In this document: piece after piece, positions 1 to 11,552 of the stretch | How positions within the stretch are numbered: position 1 is the first letter of the stretch | Layout of the letters: each line of letters opens with the position of its first letter | Origin: Forsythia viridissima | Lineage: Eukaryota > Streptophyta > Magnoliopsida > Lamiales > Oleaceae | DNA length: 64,000 nt | Reading direction: 5' to 3' | Assembly: GCA_030279155.1 (NCBI GenBank) | Contig: CM059037.1 | Span: forward strand, 36,902,902 to 36,966,901 | Program-made: the position numbers and the translations under genes | The notes under the pieces: model-generated | Database searches by the model: none | Seen by the model: only the letters and a program-made list of their open reading frames with translations | Told to the model about the DNA's origin: nothing

Positions 1-224
1 GTTGACATCAAACAGTTAGGAAGTGGGTCCCACTTTCAACTACACTAGTAGTCTAGACTCTAGTACCACAAATAGTTTCATTTTGTTTGTTTTTATTTTC
101 TTTCCTGTTTATTTTGTTCCTTGCAGTTGGACATTTAGGTTACCATATCACATAGTTAGGTAGGGATAGGAATTAGGTATAAAGTGGTTCACAGAAAAAA
201 TAATTTTGTGGGTTGGGGTGTCCT

Positions 225-410
225 ATATGCTATGTTTTTGGATAAATTTAGTGTATGATTAGTAGAGTTTAAAAGTAATTTTTTTAAAAACAAAATTGAT
301 AAAATGTATAGTTGAAAAATTGATAAAAATTGTAAGTTGCGTAAAATATGTAGTTGAATATGAGTTTGGGAAAAAAAAATATTTTAAACTCTATCAAAAC
401 GCATCTTTTA
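225..410. repeat. Dispersed MITE-like repeat, family A
   Basis: The recurring core reads like TTGATAAAA..TTGTA..CGTAAAATATGTGGTTGAA..GAGTTTGGGAAAA. Further diverged copies lie at about 6130-6306, 17490-17640 and 35965-36115. The outer ends resemble each other as weak inverted repeats around a CATGTTTGG-like end. No coding capacity. Confidence 0.5.
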
Positions 411-804
411 TCAAACAGGATTAGATAAAATAATCAAAACTATTATAACACATCTTTTTTCTTTTTTATCTTATTCAATTTTATTAGTTAGTGCATCGAA
501 CATTTTCTACGTGTTTTATATTTTTATTTGGTTCAATACATTACATACATCGAAATTATCATATGTAATCATATTGACTAGCTTAATTGGCTAAACACTA
601 CCAATAAATGAATAGTGTGATCCCTTTAACATTTACTAAAAAGAATTAAACGAAAATAAAAAAATATAGAATCTTATTATTAAAATCTAACATCTAATTC
701 TAGCAATATATTTTTAAAATGGCAGGTAATAAATGGTTGGACACCATATACATGACAAAACTTAAAATTTAATATATAACTAATAATTGATAGAATAAAG
801 TAGG

Positions 805-927
805 AGGGATGTTGTCCTATCTACAGTGGGTAAGAGCTATATATCCTACCTATTTTATCAATTATCTATTGCCACTTCAGCAATGAGTATGATAACTCAT
901 ACTCACCATGGATAGGAGAACATTCCT
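805..927. repeat. Short imperfect palindrome
   Basis: The left arm begins AGGGATGTTGTCCTATC and is mirrored by the right arm ending GATAGGAGAACATTCCT, with about 36 bases per arm and a short loop. It is probably a small MITE; I could not define a target duplication. Confidence 0.5.
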
Positions 928-1749
928 TATAAAGTAGAAGGTATTATGATTAATTAATTATGGTATACAATAATTTTTTATTTTTAATCTAGAGTATGTC
1001 TTTTGCATTATGAACCATATTACATAGTCTATAACTTTGAGATGGGTTTAAACCGGTTAAAAAAAAATTATAGTAAATGATAATTTTTAAATGAAAAATC
1101 AAATAACCATATTTACCTTAATTCATCAGAACATCATCATCTACCTAGTACTATCTATTATCATTCGATACTAAACTCCTTATCCAAATTAGCGTCAAAA
1201 GCAACCTTAAAGAATAATTGAGCTCGAAACAAAATATTTTTCTTCAATTGTTTGTTTGGTATGATATTTTTCTTTGTAAATATGGAAATAAATTTCAAAA
1301 AATTTAAGACCTATATAATTATAGAAATAAAATTTCAAAATCTACCCTTCTGGGCTTCTACAACCACCTCCCTTGGTCCAAGTTTTGGATTATTAAAAAA
1401 GGGAAATTATTACCTCTCTATTTGCTATTAAAAACAGATCGTGGAAAGATTTTTGCTAAGATCAATACAGTTTCTATCTATTTTTCTTCACATTTTCATA
1501 GAGAATGTACGACTCATAATTTACTATTTACTTATTATCTACATATTTTATAAAACTTATAATTTATAAATATTTAAAAAATAATTTCTACACTATTAAA
1601 CATATACTTAATTTTTAACCATGCTTAACCAATTATAGTCCATAGAACCCCACACCCCTATAAGAAAGATTACTTTTCTCCAATTTCACAACCCAAATAA
1701 AAGAAAAGAAAAAGAAATTATTCATTTTAGTGAAAGTTTATATTTAATC

Positions 1750-2025
1750 AAGGGTAAATTGTAGTTAGTGTCCTCAACTTTTAACTTCATTTACACTTAT
1801 ATCCTCAGTATTAAATCTTGGTATCCATCACTCAACCTTTTATATAATGATCAGTCAATGTCCTCACAGGACATTGACTGCTAATTATATAAGAATATGA
1901 GGGCATTGGCTGCTAATCATATAAAAGGTTGGAGTGATGGATGTTAAGAATTAAATACTGAGATTACAAATACAAATGAAGTCAAAGATTAGAGAACACT
2001 AGCTGCAATTTACCCTTTAATCTAT
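1750..2025. mobile_element. 276-bp MITE with terminal inverted repeats
   Basis: The ends AAGGGTAAATTG and CAATTTACCC are inverted repeats that continue inward for more than 100 bases with mismatches (ACTAACTACAATTT/ACTAGCTGCAATTT and the CATCACTC/GAGTGATG blocks). Direct repeats TTTAATC flank it exactly at 1743-1749 and 2026-2032. Non-coding; superfamily not assigned. Confidence 0.65.
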
Positions 2026-2424
2026 TTAATAGTCAAAGCTTAGAAAAATATTTGTTAGTACTTATAAGTATTTATAAATTGATCAAATATTATTTTCATT
2101 CATCCATTTAATAAAAATTGCAACTTTTATTTAATTTTTATCCACATATTTCGTATAATTTTCTACTTATAATTTACAAAAATCTTTACATAAAAAAAAA
2201 AAATTGAAAAACAGATAAAGGCACTCTTATGGTCTTACCTTAAATGTCCGAATCAACGGCAAAAATACGCATTAAATGTCCAAACGCAATTGCATTTCCA
2301 TTCACGAAATCCAATTTATTACCAACGCAATCTCCCAACTGCATGCACTATTCCTGTCAAACTCCCCCAACCCCACCACACCTATCCCACAAATTTTCTC
2401 CCGGAAAAAATCTCTTATGCTAAA

Positions 2425-5400
2425 ATGGGCCGACGGAGAAGTGCACCGCTGAACAGGCTGTTTGCATGGGTGCGGCGGCAGTCCATGAAAGTGAAGACGT
2501 TTTTGGCGGTGACGGCTGTGGTGACGGCGCTGGTGGCTCTCAAACTCAGCGTGAAAGATCACAGCCATTTTTTCATTGCCTCCGAAGCTATCCATTTTGC
2601 TGGAATTTTGGTTTTGATTTACAAACTCACCACCCAGAAGACTTGCTCTGGTATTATTTAGTTTAAAATTATTGACTTCTGTTATTTTTTATTAAATCCT
2701 TTTTGTTTTTAATTATGGGTTTTAGATTAAACTATTTTTTGTTGCTATGAATGTTTTTGGATTATTTCTCTTGATTTATCAGTTGATGTTTAAGCCCTTT
2801 TTTCTTGCAAACAAAAATGTTTTCTGGTACATTAATGTTTAATTTCTATATTCTTAATTTTAGTGATTTTTGGTAATTTTTGTTTATATTTTTTCTTAGT
2901 AAATTGTGAATGAAATAAATGTATGTTTAATGCTATTTATATTCTTGTGAAATTATCAATCAGGTTGGGTATTAAATGGTTCCTCTTGTGAAATTAAAGA
3001 ACTTTTTTACTCTTGTTGACCGTTGACTTTGGTGAAATTACAACTCTGTTCCTATATATTTCTCTGCTGGCATATTCTGTTAATGGGAATGGTGCTGAAT
3101 GGCCAATTTTCCAAAATGGCCGTCGACCCATTTTGGAGTGCAAATTACCAAATATAACATGTCTCCTTCTCTGCTTATAATCATTTCAAACGATTTCAAA
3201 TTCATTTGTCCGTGAAAAAAGAGAAGATTTCAAGGTTAGAATCTATCCCATTTCAATGTAAGAATCCAACTCATTTCATTTCAAAGAAGAAATTCATCCT
3301 TCGCTAACTTCTTCTTTTAATTCACGTTAGAAATTGTGGATTTTGTAATATAAATCATGAAAATATGCATAAATCTGAGTATAAATTGTGATTTTTACTT
3401 TATATTTCTGCTAATCTGATTTTATTTGAAGTGAATTAATTGAAAAAATAAGTTATAATTGTATAAATTTACGTTAAGTGTGAACAACTGTTAAGGCCAA
3501 AATTGGTATTAACAGATTGTTAACAGAACTTGTTAACAGATTCTGTTGGTCTGTTAATTGGTCTGTTAATAGACTAAAAAGGCCTGTTAACAAGTTCTGT
3601 TAATGTTAACACACACTTGTTAACAGACTTATGGTTTGGTCGGTAGATGATCTGTTAACAGTCGTGAGTAAGTAAGGGTACTTATGTCTTTTATGTATAA
3701 AAGAAGCCTTTAAAACTTATTTGATATAAGTTAGGTTCTTCTGCGATTACGAGAGTTTGACAAGGCCATTTAACCAACTCACCCTATGCTGGTATGCATC
3801 CTAAAGAGCTTCATTGACAAGCTTAGCTTTGCAAATTCCACGCAAATCAAATCATTGTACTGAAGATTAGATTGTAGATGTCTGTATTACATTTCTGGCT
3901 CAGAGTTGATTATAAAAGTCGAACAATCATAAGCCTATATAGCCATATAGGACAGGTAAAAAGTTTGAGTCACTCTAATTGTTGCTCTAATCAAATTGCT
4001 TCATACAAACTGCCATTAGGTGAGACCTCTATATAGATAAAGCATTGTAATAAAACGACAGCACATAAGTCTATGAAGTGAAGTTATGGATCATTTTAAG
4101 GACTTGCACTGTTGAATGTCAAAGTCGTCATGATTAAATTAACCGGCTGAAACATAAAGGGCTGCCACTAATTTTTTTTTTTCACAGCACTATCAATACA
4201 CATTTCCAATGAGCATCAAAGATGCATGTAGTTATTTAAATTAAAACTTATTTTGCACAAAATGTCTTCTACCTACACGAGTATTCATCTAGAAGATATT
4301 AACCATTTTGGGTATCTAAAGAAAGTCACTGTCGCAAAAGGAGAAATGATTTCGTCAAATCCATGTTGGTTGTGCATTGCTTGGATTTCATATTCATCCT
4401 TCGCCCCACGAAATGGAAAAAGAGCTAAAGGGAATTCCAGAAGAAGACTGCAGTGATTGATATCACTTAATTATGTTAATCTCTAATCATCATGCCAATG
4501 TTGGGCTCAACTTCGGAAATTTTTCATAGTTTTCCGACTGGATATTTCTTGAGATGTACAATTGTTTTTTCTGCAAAAGTTTCTCGAAGTCCTTGATTCC
4601 ATTCACTTCATCATCTACTTTCTATCTGACATTCTAATCGTCTTCCTTTTTTTTTCTTTTTTTAGGTCTTTCTTTGAAGACTCAAGAACTCACAGCTATA
4701 TTTTTGGCAGCAAGATTATGCTGTAGTTTATTTATGGAGGGTAACATTCACACTGTGCTTGATTGTTTGACACTGGTGTCAACTTTGTGGGTCATATACA
4801 CAATAAGGTTCAAGTTGAAGTCAACATACATTGCGGAGCTCGATAATATGCCCTTATATTATGTGGTAAAGACGGTTTTCTGTTCTATTCTATACTTTGG
4901 TGGTTAAAGCAGCATTTCAATTGTATGCAACAATTTAGCCTCTTGTAATAACCTGAATCCCTACTTACGAGAGCAATAATAAAATTGAAAAAAAGCAAAA
5001 ACACATACAAATTTATAGTGGTTCACCCTCAACGTGAGAGCTATGTCCACTTTGGCGCTGCAAGTTTTCACCGTAATGAAGAAGTTACAAGGTGATCTCA
5101 AGCATCTTACAATATCAAAACCAACCCCTTGTAATCGTCTATATAGTAGGAATACTAGGAGGACCTAATTTGTGTACAGAATACCTAATATTGCCATAAA
5201 AAAATTGATGTCGAGGGTATAAATGTACAGTATGATTAAGTTCCAATTAATCAACATTATTTTTATGCATGTTCAGTGGCCATATCTTGTTTCCGGAAGC
5301 AAGTATTAGTTTACAGGGAAAAATCTGTACACGTTCTGATACTTGTGCAAACCTGAGTGGAACTTTAGCATGACAAGGTCAAGGCTTTGTAAAAATTGTG

Positions 5401-7673
5401 TAAGTTCTGCAATGTGCATACCTCTGATATGGAAATTGAATATTTATGTTTCGGATACTTTATGGGAAGATTCTATTTCTGCTGTAGGATTTAACAAGTT
5501 AAACTTTTTTGGCTTCAATAAAAAAAATATTATTGTCAAAAGATATGTGTCCTATATGATAGAGCAGTGTTATCATGAGTTTTGTGTTTTCTTAATCTCT
5601 CTTGCAGATGGTGCCTTCTGCCATTGCAGCCATACTTGTACATCCATATACACACCATGCACGTATTGGCCGAATCCTTTGGGCATTTGCTGCATACTTA
5701 GAATCCATTTCAGTATTGCCTCAGCTTCGGATGATGCAAAACACCAAGGTTTATATTGCCTTCAGTTACATCTGGTTTTAAGACTGATACCCGATTTGCT
5801 AATTTTACTCGACTTTTTCCCAGATGATTGAACCATTTACAGCACATTATGTGTTTGCACTCGGTGTTGCAAGATTCTTGGGATGCGCTCATTGGATTAT
5901 TCAGGTTAGTATATTCACTTAAACACAGGGGCGGAGGATGGGCTGGGCCAACCTAGGCCCAGGCCCAGCCCTTTACTTAAAATTTCCATAAAATGTTCTC
6001 TTAATTAAAAAAAAAAAAAAAAAAAATTATGCAATGGCCCAGTCCATTTTAAACCACGGCCCATTCCTGTACCATATCCTGGCTCCACCCCTGCTTAAAC
6101 AATCCGACTGAAATTGAGCACTTTGTTCTTAATTTAGTTCCTATTTGGTGTGGATAAACATTAGTTTTTTAGGAGATTTTGATAAAAGTTGATGCAATGT
6201 GTGGTTGAAAAGTTGATAAAATTTGTAGATCTCGTAAAATATGTGGTTGAAAATGAATTTGGGAAAAAAGGAGTTCAAAAGAATTTAAACCAAACATGCT
6301 CTTAGTACTTTAATGTTGGATTTCAAACAGATTTGAAATTGTAGAAACACGACAATGACTTTAACCGAGTACTAAGAAACAGCTTCACTTGTTCGCTGGC
6401 TACCTAAATGTTGCTACAATTCATTCAAAGAGGTTTCATATGATTATCTTTTATCACCGACCGTAAGGGATGTTTTCACCCTACTCACAAAAAAAAGTCA
6501 TACGTATGTCTTCACCCTTTCAAATTTTTTTTTGTCAATTTCCTCGAATCTCTCCTTCTCAATTCTCTTTATCTTCACTATTGTTTTTCAAATTTTTCCT
6601 TCTCAACCTTGTTCCTCCTCGTTATTCACCACCGATCACTCACCAACTTCTATCAATCTCCATTTATTTGTTTACGTTCGGATTCTACCGATAAATGGTA
6701 TACTAGTATTAGCCATTATTTAAGGAAACAATTTTCGATTGCAGAGTCCTCAAACAAAAAGTAGGATTTTTATAAAAAACTAAACAATTTAATTCGACTG
6801 GGGCCAAGGAATTGGTTTAAGTTATACACACAAGCACACACATAAAGGAACACCCCGTAATATCTTCTGTATGGTTTGAATATGTCTGAACGTGACTGAT
6901 TCATCCTGCAATTTCTTTATTTGCAAAACAATCAACACAGGGGTAGTAGACAAGAACACTGCATATTTGTTGACATTGAAGAAAACTGGGAAACTATTGT
7001 GTTTTGGTTTCCCCCCTTTGCACCTGTTAAAAGATGCAATATTTGGCTCGAATTCATGCTTGCTGACATTTCAATTTGCTTTTTTCAAATCGAAGTGCAC
7101 TTTTATAAAGAAGTGACTTAAACAATAGTCGTAATATATGCATTATGTTTCAGGTTTTGTCATTACCACGGCTTCCATCCATCGATACCATATTTCATAA
7201 TATTTATCCATGATGGCTATTAATCTTCTTAATCAATTTTTACATCATGATGTTAAAATAAAAGTCGGGATTCGTTTATCCAACTATTTAAAATTTCTTA
7301 GAGGTTAAACATTTGCATTAAGATGGCTAAAATGAACTAATAATCAAAGTTTTCATTTACATCTGAATGCATCTAAGCCCTTTGCGCAAAATTCATCGTA
7401 GGTCTATGATTCTGCTGGACAATACCTATTCTTGATTGGTGGAGCCGGCTACATTTGGCTTCCAGTGATCCTACTTGCAGAAATTGTTCAGACATTCATC
7501 TTGGCCGACTTTTGTTACTATTACGTTAAAAGGTGAGACTCCGGGCTTTGAATTTAATTCTCTTGTTTAAAGTCATGTGTAATTATCTAACAAAAGCTCG
7601 CTTGTTGCGTATTATGTGATCTTGCAGCATCGTAAATGGTCAACTTCTAGTCAGCCTGCCTTCACCGGTCTAA
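2425..7673 (+). CDS. ERD2-like ER lumen protein retaining receptor family protein (6 exons, 274 aa)
   Basis: Multi-pass membrane protein of the KDEL-receptor superfamily, plant ERD2-like branch (274 aa, versus about 215 for classical ERD2). Exons by GT-AG sites: 2425-2650, 4666-4865, 5608-5748, 5824-5904, 7402-7532, 7628-7673; all phases agree and the stop is TAA. Family landmarks in order are the basic N-terminus MGRRRSAPLNRLF, the EAIHFAGILVLIYKL helix, CSGLSLKTQEL across the exon 1/2 junction, RLCCSLFMEGNIHTVLD, LVHPYTHHARIGRILWAF, YLESISVLPQLRMMQNTK, EPFTAHYVFALGVARFLG, and ILADFCYYYVKS near the C-terminus. Classical ERD2 retrieves HDEL/KDEL proteins from Golgi to ER by COPI traffic; the ligand of this longer branch is less certain, so retrieval activity is inferred. 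The ATG at 2425 is chosen because the family starts with an MGRRR-like stretch; the upstream in-frame ATG at 2290 would add unrelated sequence. Introns carry several transposon insertions. Confidence 0.92.
3480..3665. repeat. CTGTTAAC-rich cluster in intron 1 of the ERD2-like gene
   Basis: The motif TGTTAACA or its half CTGTTAA occurs about ten times in 190 bases, in both orientations because it is close to palindromic. It lies within the first intron. No known element was recognised. Confidence 0.45.
5926..6093. mobile_element. hAT-type MITE in intron 4 of the ERD2-like gene
   Basis: This 168-bp non-coding element has ends CAGGGGCGGAGG and CTCCACCCCTG, the CAGGGGCGGA-type ends of many plant hAT MITEs. 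It is flanked by an exact 8-bp target duplication CTTAAACA (5918-5925 and 6094-6101). The interior includes GGCCCAGGCCCAGCCC and a run of A of about 20. Confidence 0.85.
6130..6306. repeat. Dispersed MITE-like repeat, family A (intron 4)
   Basis: It shares with the copies at 225, 17490 and 35965 the core GTAAAATATGTGGTTGAAAA followed by TGAATTTGGGAAAA, and ends in ACCAAACATGCTC. It sits just downstream of the hAT MITE in the same intron. Confidence 0.5.
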
Positions 7674-8067
7674 GAACTCCAAGTTAGATTTTCAGAGACT
7701 GTAATTACATTTTGTTTCTTGATACTGATATTTCATGCATGAAATAGAATTGGGCTGGTTCTACTGTGTGTTCAGCATTTGTTCAGTTCCATTATTTTCA
7801 TGCCAACTGTTGATTAAATTTGCAACCTTGGAACCTTAGATTGTGCTGAAGCTGCCTGTTCTTTTGCATATTTAAGTTATGCTGGAGATCACCGACTTCT
7901 TTTATTTGGTTTGTACATTGTGTTTGGGTAATGGAGAAGGTGTAGATGCTAATTCATCCCCTAACATGCATAGCAATCCAATTAATATTATATAAAATTA
8001 AATTCAACTTACAATGCATGGGAACGAGTAATCTGAAATAATTCGAGCTGATCGAATTTTCGATCTC

Positions 8068-8253
8068 TCCTTGAGACAATTTTGTTCTAATTCCAAAGGT
8101 CTTCGAGCAATTGTCTATCAGGGTTTCATTTCAAACGATTTAGCACCGTCGTTACAAAGGTCCTTGAGACAATTTTGTTCGAATTCCAAAGGTCTTCGAG
8201 CAATTGTCTATCAGGGTTTCATTTCAAATGATTTAGCACCGTCATTACAAAGA
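8068..8253 (+). repeat. Two-copy 93-bp tandem repeat
   Basis: Units 8068-8160 and 8161-8253 differ at only a few bases. Because 93 is a multiple of three, the plus strand stays open as two copies of a 31-residue unit (LRQFCSNSKGLRAIVYQGF and so on). I see no splice context or homology, so coding is unlikely. Confidence 0.7.
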
Positions 8254-8472
8254 AACCGAAGAACAAAATCTACGATTTGCAAACTGAACCTTTTGAAACA
8301 AGATGACTGAATTTTTGGGAAAGAAATAATGGCAGAATTTTACTGAGAATATATCTACAATTGATAACTAATGGCAAATTGGAAGGCCTTTTATATAGCT
8401 TTTGGATGTGGCCATTTATCCAAAAGCTACGACCTTTCAGAAGGTTGCAAATGTTCAAGAAAATATGAGGAT

Positions 8473-9200
8473 GCGTGTAATTGCAAGCATTGAATTTGAG
8501 TGGAAAGGAAATGAATTCCATGGAATTGAATTGTCAAGAAATTGTTTAACCGACAATTGTCAATTGAAGACAAATTTTACCTAGAAAATAAAACTTCTTC
8601 CACATAAGAAAACGTTTTCTTTGTTTTCAAGGAAAATAGGGTAGTTTACGTATAAATGAAAAAACGTTTTACTTGGAAAAAAAATGACTATCAAACACCC
8701 TATTAGTTAAAAAATAAGTGGAAAAAAGCTTTTCCATTAAAAATTTTGGCTACCAAAGTCATTATATGAAAAATAAGTAGAAAACAGGATTTTTCCATAG
8801 TTGCAATCAATCGCACCCTAAGAGTTGTTTCATGAAAGTTTAAGAAGAAAGGGTGCAAGTATATAATAAGAGATACAACCTCTTGGAACTCTGTCTTTTA
8901 AATTAAAAGACAACCACTAGAACATGCGTTTGATAGTCACATTTTTTCATGGAAAAAGTTTTTTGTCCACCTATTTTCCAACTAAAATGGTGTTTGATGG
9001 TCGTTTTTTTTTTAGGTAAAACGTTTTCTCATTTCTATATAAATGATCGTATTTTCCTTGAAAAACCAGAAAACGTTTTCTTAAAGGGGAGATGTTTTAT
9101 TTTCTAGGTAAAATTTGTCAGGAAAACAAGTTCTTGACAATTCAATTCTCTGGAATTCGTTTTCTTTCCACCTAAATTCAATGCTTGCAATCAAACACAG
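8473..9200. mobile_element. Foldback (long inverted-repeat) element
   Basis: The left arm from 8473 (GCGTGTAATTGCAAGCATTG) and the right arm ending at 9200 (CAATGCTTGCAATCAAACACAG) are inverted repeats continuing inward for roughly 230 bases. They include mirrored GAATTCCATGGAATTGAATT-type and AAAACGTTTTCT blocks. Central spacer about 200 bases, no ORF. Target duplication not resolved. Confidence 0.65.
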
Positions 9201-10282
9201 CCTAAAGGTAAATTTAAATTCAACAAATTAAAACCCCTTCCTTCCAAAAAATGAGGATAATTTCATCATTCAAATCTTTTCATTTTTCCATCAGTCCTCT
9301 GTATGAATGAGAAATTGACAAAATCAGAGTACATAATATAGTTTTGTTTACAAATGAAGAAAAATTGCATCGAGATAAGTAGTCATAGACTTCGAACTTT
9401 CCCTAGTGAAAACTTATCGGATTTACTTGACTAATCAGTTACTATGAACTATCAATCATTTGTGTAAACCAAGCAAATAAAAGCTACACATCATTTCCTC
9501 TATCAAAGTTTGTTCTCACGTTTGTGTTCATTTGGCTTTTGACACCACATGGTGTCGTGAGTGTTTTAAAGAATTCAGCTTACAAAATTCTCATAGAAAT
9601 CGTCCCTTCTCAATCACATATGTGATTTCTAAAATGGGTATACTACTGCACTATACACATTACCATAGTGTCATAGAAATCACTAAAAGCAAAAGCTTAC
9701 CCTCATTATAAGAATGGATGAGAGTCAGAAATAATCAGTGATAACTAAGTTATGCAAATGTCGATTGTCCTTTTGAACCTAGATCTTGGGATCTCATTTA
9801 GCTAGGTTGGATAGCCTCGTTAAGTAGTTAAATAGTTCAGATAAGATAGGATGATATCAAATTGTTACATTTCTTGTATTCATATTATATGCAGATGACC
9901 TAGCTATCGTCCTCATCAAGTTGCACCGAGTGCACCAGTGCATTTTTTACTAGGACTTCTTGCATTCAATCTTGAGATCATTAATTTTTTAAGTAGAGCT
10001 ACCTATTTTGTCATATTTGCCCCATTTGAACATTTTGTTAGTGTTTGCTTTAATTTATGAAGGGTAATTTCAGAGAGTTCTTGTTTAGTTTTTTTTTTTT
10101 TTTTTAATTGTAACATTCTCGTTTCCTTCGATTGTGTATTGAATTGAGTGGCTGTCGTAGGTGGTAAAATTGAAAGAATTAGATGCTTGCCGTGTATATA
10201 AGGAATCTAATAATCACCTTGGATGTATACATTGTTTTCCAACCAATGAATTCTGTTACTTCAAAACTCTTTTTTAATAATT

Positions 10283-10432
10283 GTAAACAATGCTCGCTCG
10301 AGCAGACAGAGCATAAATTATGTCCGTTCGGGAGAGCACTGTTCACAGTTAAATTTTTTCTTTAAAGGTGAACAGTTCTCGTTCAAGCGGACAGAGCCTA
10401 AATTCTGTCCGCTCGGACGAGCACTATTCACC
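10283..10432. repeat. Two tandem stem-loop units
   Basis: Unit 1 (10283-10346) and unit 2 (10367-10432) are diverged copies of the same about 65-base palindrome. Each pairs GTGAACAGT.CTCG-type outer arms and an inner CGGACAG...CTGTCCG stem (perfect in unit 2) around an AT-rich loop. Confidence 0.7.
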
Positions 10433-11219
10433 TTTTTTTTTTTTTTCCGATTCCTTAAATTATATTCAACATTCACATATACTCATTCCGAATTTGATGC
10501 CTAATTTTATGCTAACAAATGTAGGCTTCAACTAATTTATTTGATGATGATTTGTTTAGATTCTCTTAAATTATTATATCCAATTAATTCATATTTCATT
10601 TTTATTGTGCTAGGTTGATACCCTACAACTCTTTCATTGTTGTTTTGTGCTTTTGATGATCTTGATTTCATTTCATTTGGTAATATAAATGTCCAATTAT
10701 TTATCATTTTTATTTTTAATTTGACAACCCTAATTGATTGGTAATATTGAGTTGCCATTGAATTTGAATCGTAGCTCTATGGTCAGTTCTCCCCGTATGT
10801 AAGCGATATACTAGTAAAAGACATTCTATGTCATACCATTTGTAGCTAACTACGACTATTAATTCATATGATAAGAATAGGGCCATAGGCTGTCACCAAT
10901 TAGGAAGTCCTCTCCAAGAAATTTTGAAGTTACATGCTTCTTCTCGTGCATCAATATAGCTTACTAACTACATATGCTATGTAAAGTTGCATGCAGTTTA
11001 TAGCAGAAACTAAACTACGTATGAGAGTATTCTAATTGGGATATCAATAAACCAAATTCTAATTTTTAGCTTTGTATGCACATTATATTTTCTAAATTTT
11101 CTTAATTAAAAAGCCGAATTCTCTACTTAATTAAATATTAAAACACTTAATATTGACATCGAGACACGAGCCTGTCCATTTCAAAAAAGAAAAAAGAAAA
11201 AAAAATGAGCCTCTACTGA

Positions 11220-11402
11220 TTTAGCATATGTTTGGCATAACTTAAATTATAATTTCAGCCGGTCAAACTGGTCAAACATAATTTTCATCCACACATTTCA
11301 TGGGACCCACAACTTACAACCACTTTTTATCCACACATTTACCAACTGCTTATAATATAAGCACTAAAATTATAATTTCAGCTACTCCAAACATATGCTA
11401 AA
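11220..11402. mobile_element. MITE with TTTAGCATATGTTTGG ends
   Basis: The left end TTTAGCATATGTTTGG is matched by the right end CCAAACATATGCTAAA, and AATTATAATTTCAGC occurs near both ends. Diverged relatives with the same (T)TAG..CATGTTTG ends lie at about 13283-13454 and 13718-13898. Non-coding; target duplication not clear. Confidence 0.65.
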
Positions 11403-11439
11403 TAGTTCCTGCGGCCATCGGCCTGTTGCCTGTTGGAAT

Positions 11440-11552
11440 ACGTGGCGGGCCTTTTATCGAAACGTGTCCCCTGATCGTCTGCCATTCAGCCCTGTCACCG
11501 CATGATAAATCAGGTTAGATTTGCCCACGTCGACTTGTCACATCGTACGTCC
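11440..11552. promoter_or_regulatory. GC-richer island with ACGT core motifs (possible distal ABRE cluster)
   Basis: In a 110-base stretch markedly richer in GC than its surroundings are ACGTGGC (11440-11446), ACGTGTC (11462-11468), CCACGTCG (about 11525) and TACGTCC (about 11546). The first two match the ABRE core. The island lies about 3 kb upstream of the AFP gene; a regulatory role is inferred. Confidence 0.35.

Larger units (their letters stand above)
1..2289. other. AT-rich intergenic region with small repeats
   Basis: No coding region is supported here. The stretch holds a dispersed MITE-like fragment (about 225-410), a 123-bp imperfect palindrome (805-927) and a 276-bp MITE (1750-2025). 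The last 130 bases before the ATG at 2425 are probably the 5' leader of the ERD2-like gene. Confidence 0.6.

Noticed and set aside
2290..2424. 45-residue N-terminal extension of the ERD2-like protein from an upstream in-frame ATG
   Set aside because: The extension has no family similarity, while the MGRRR start at 2425 matches the family length of about 273 residues.
4990..5110. Possible transposon fragment in intron 2 of the ERD2-like gene (TTTATAGTGGTTCACCCTCA)
   Set aside because: It resembles dispersed plant repeats, but no ends or target duplication could be defined.
5343..5831. 162-codon ORF in the ERD2-like locus
   Set aside because: It spans an intron and reads exon 3 in the wrong frame; the spliced exon model explains the conserved sequence.
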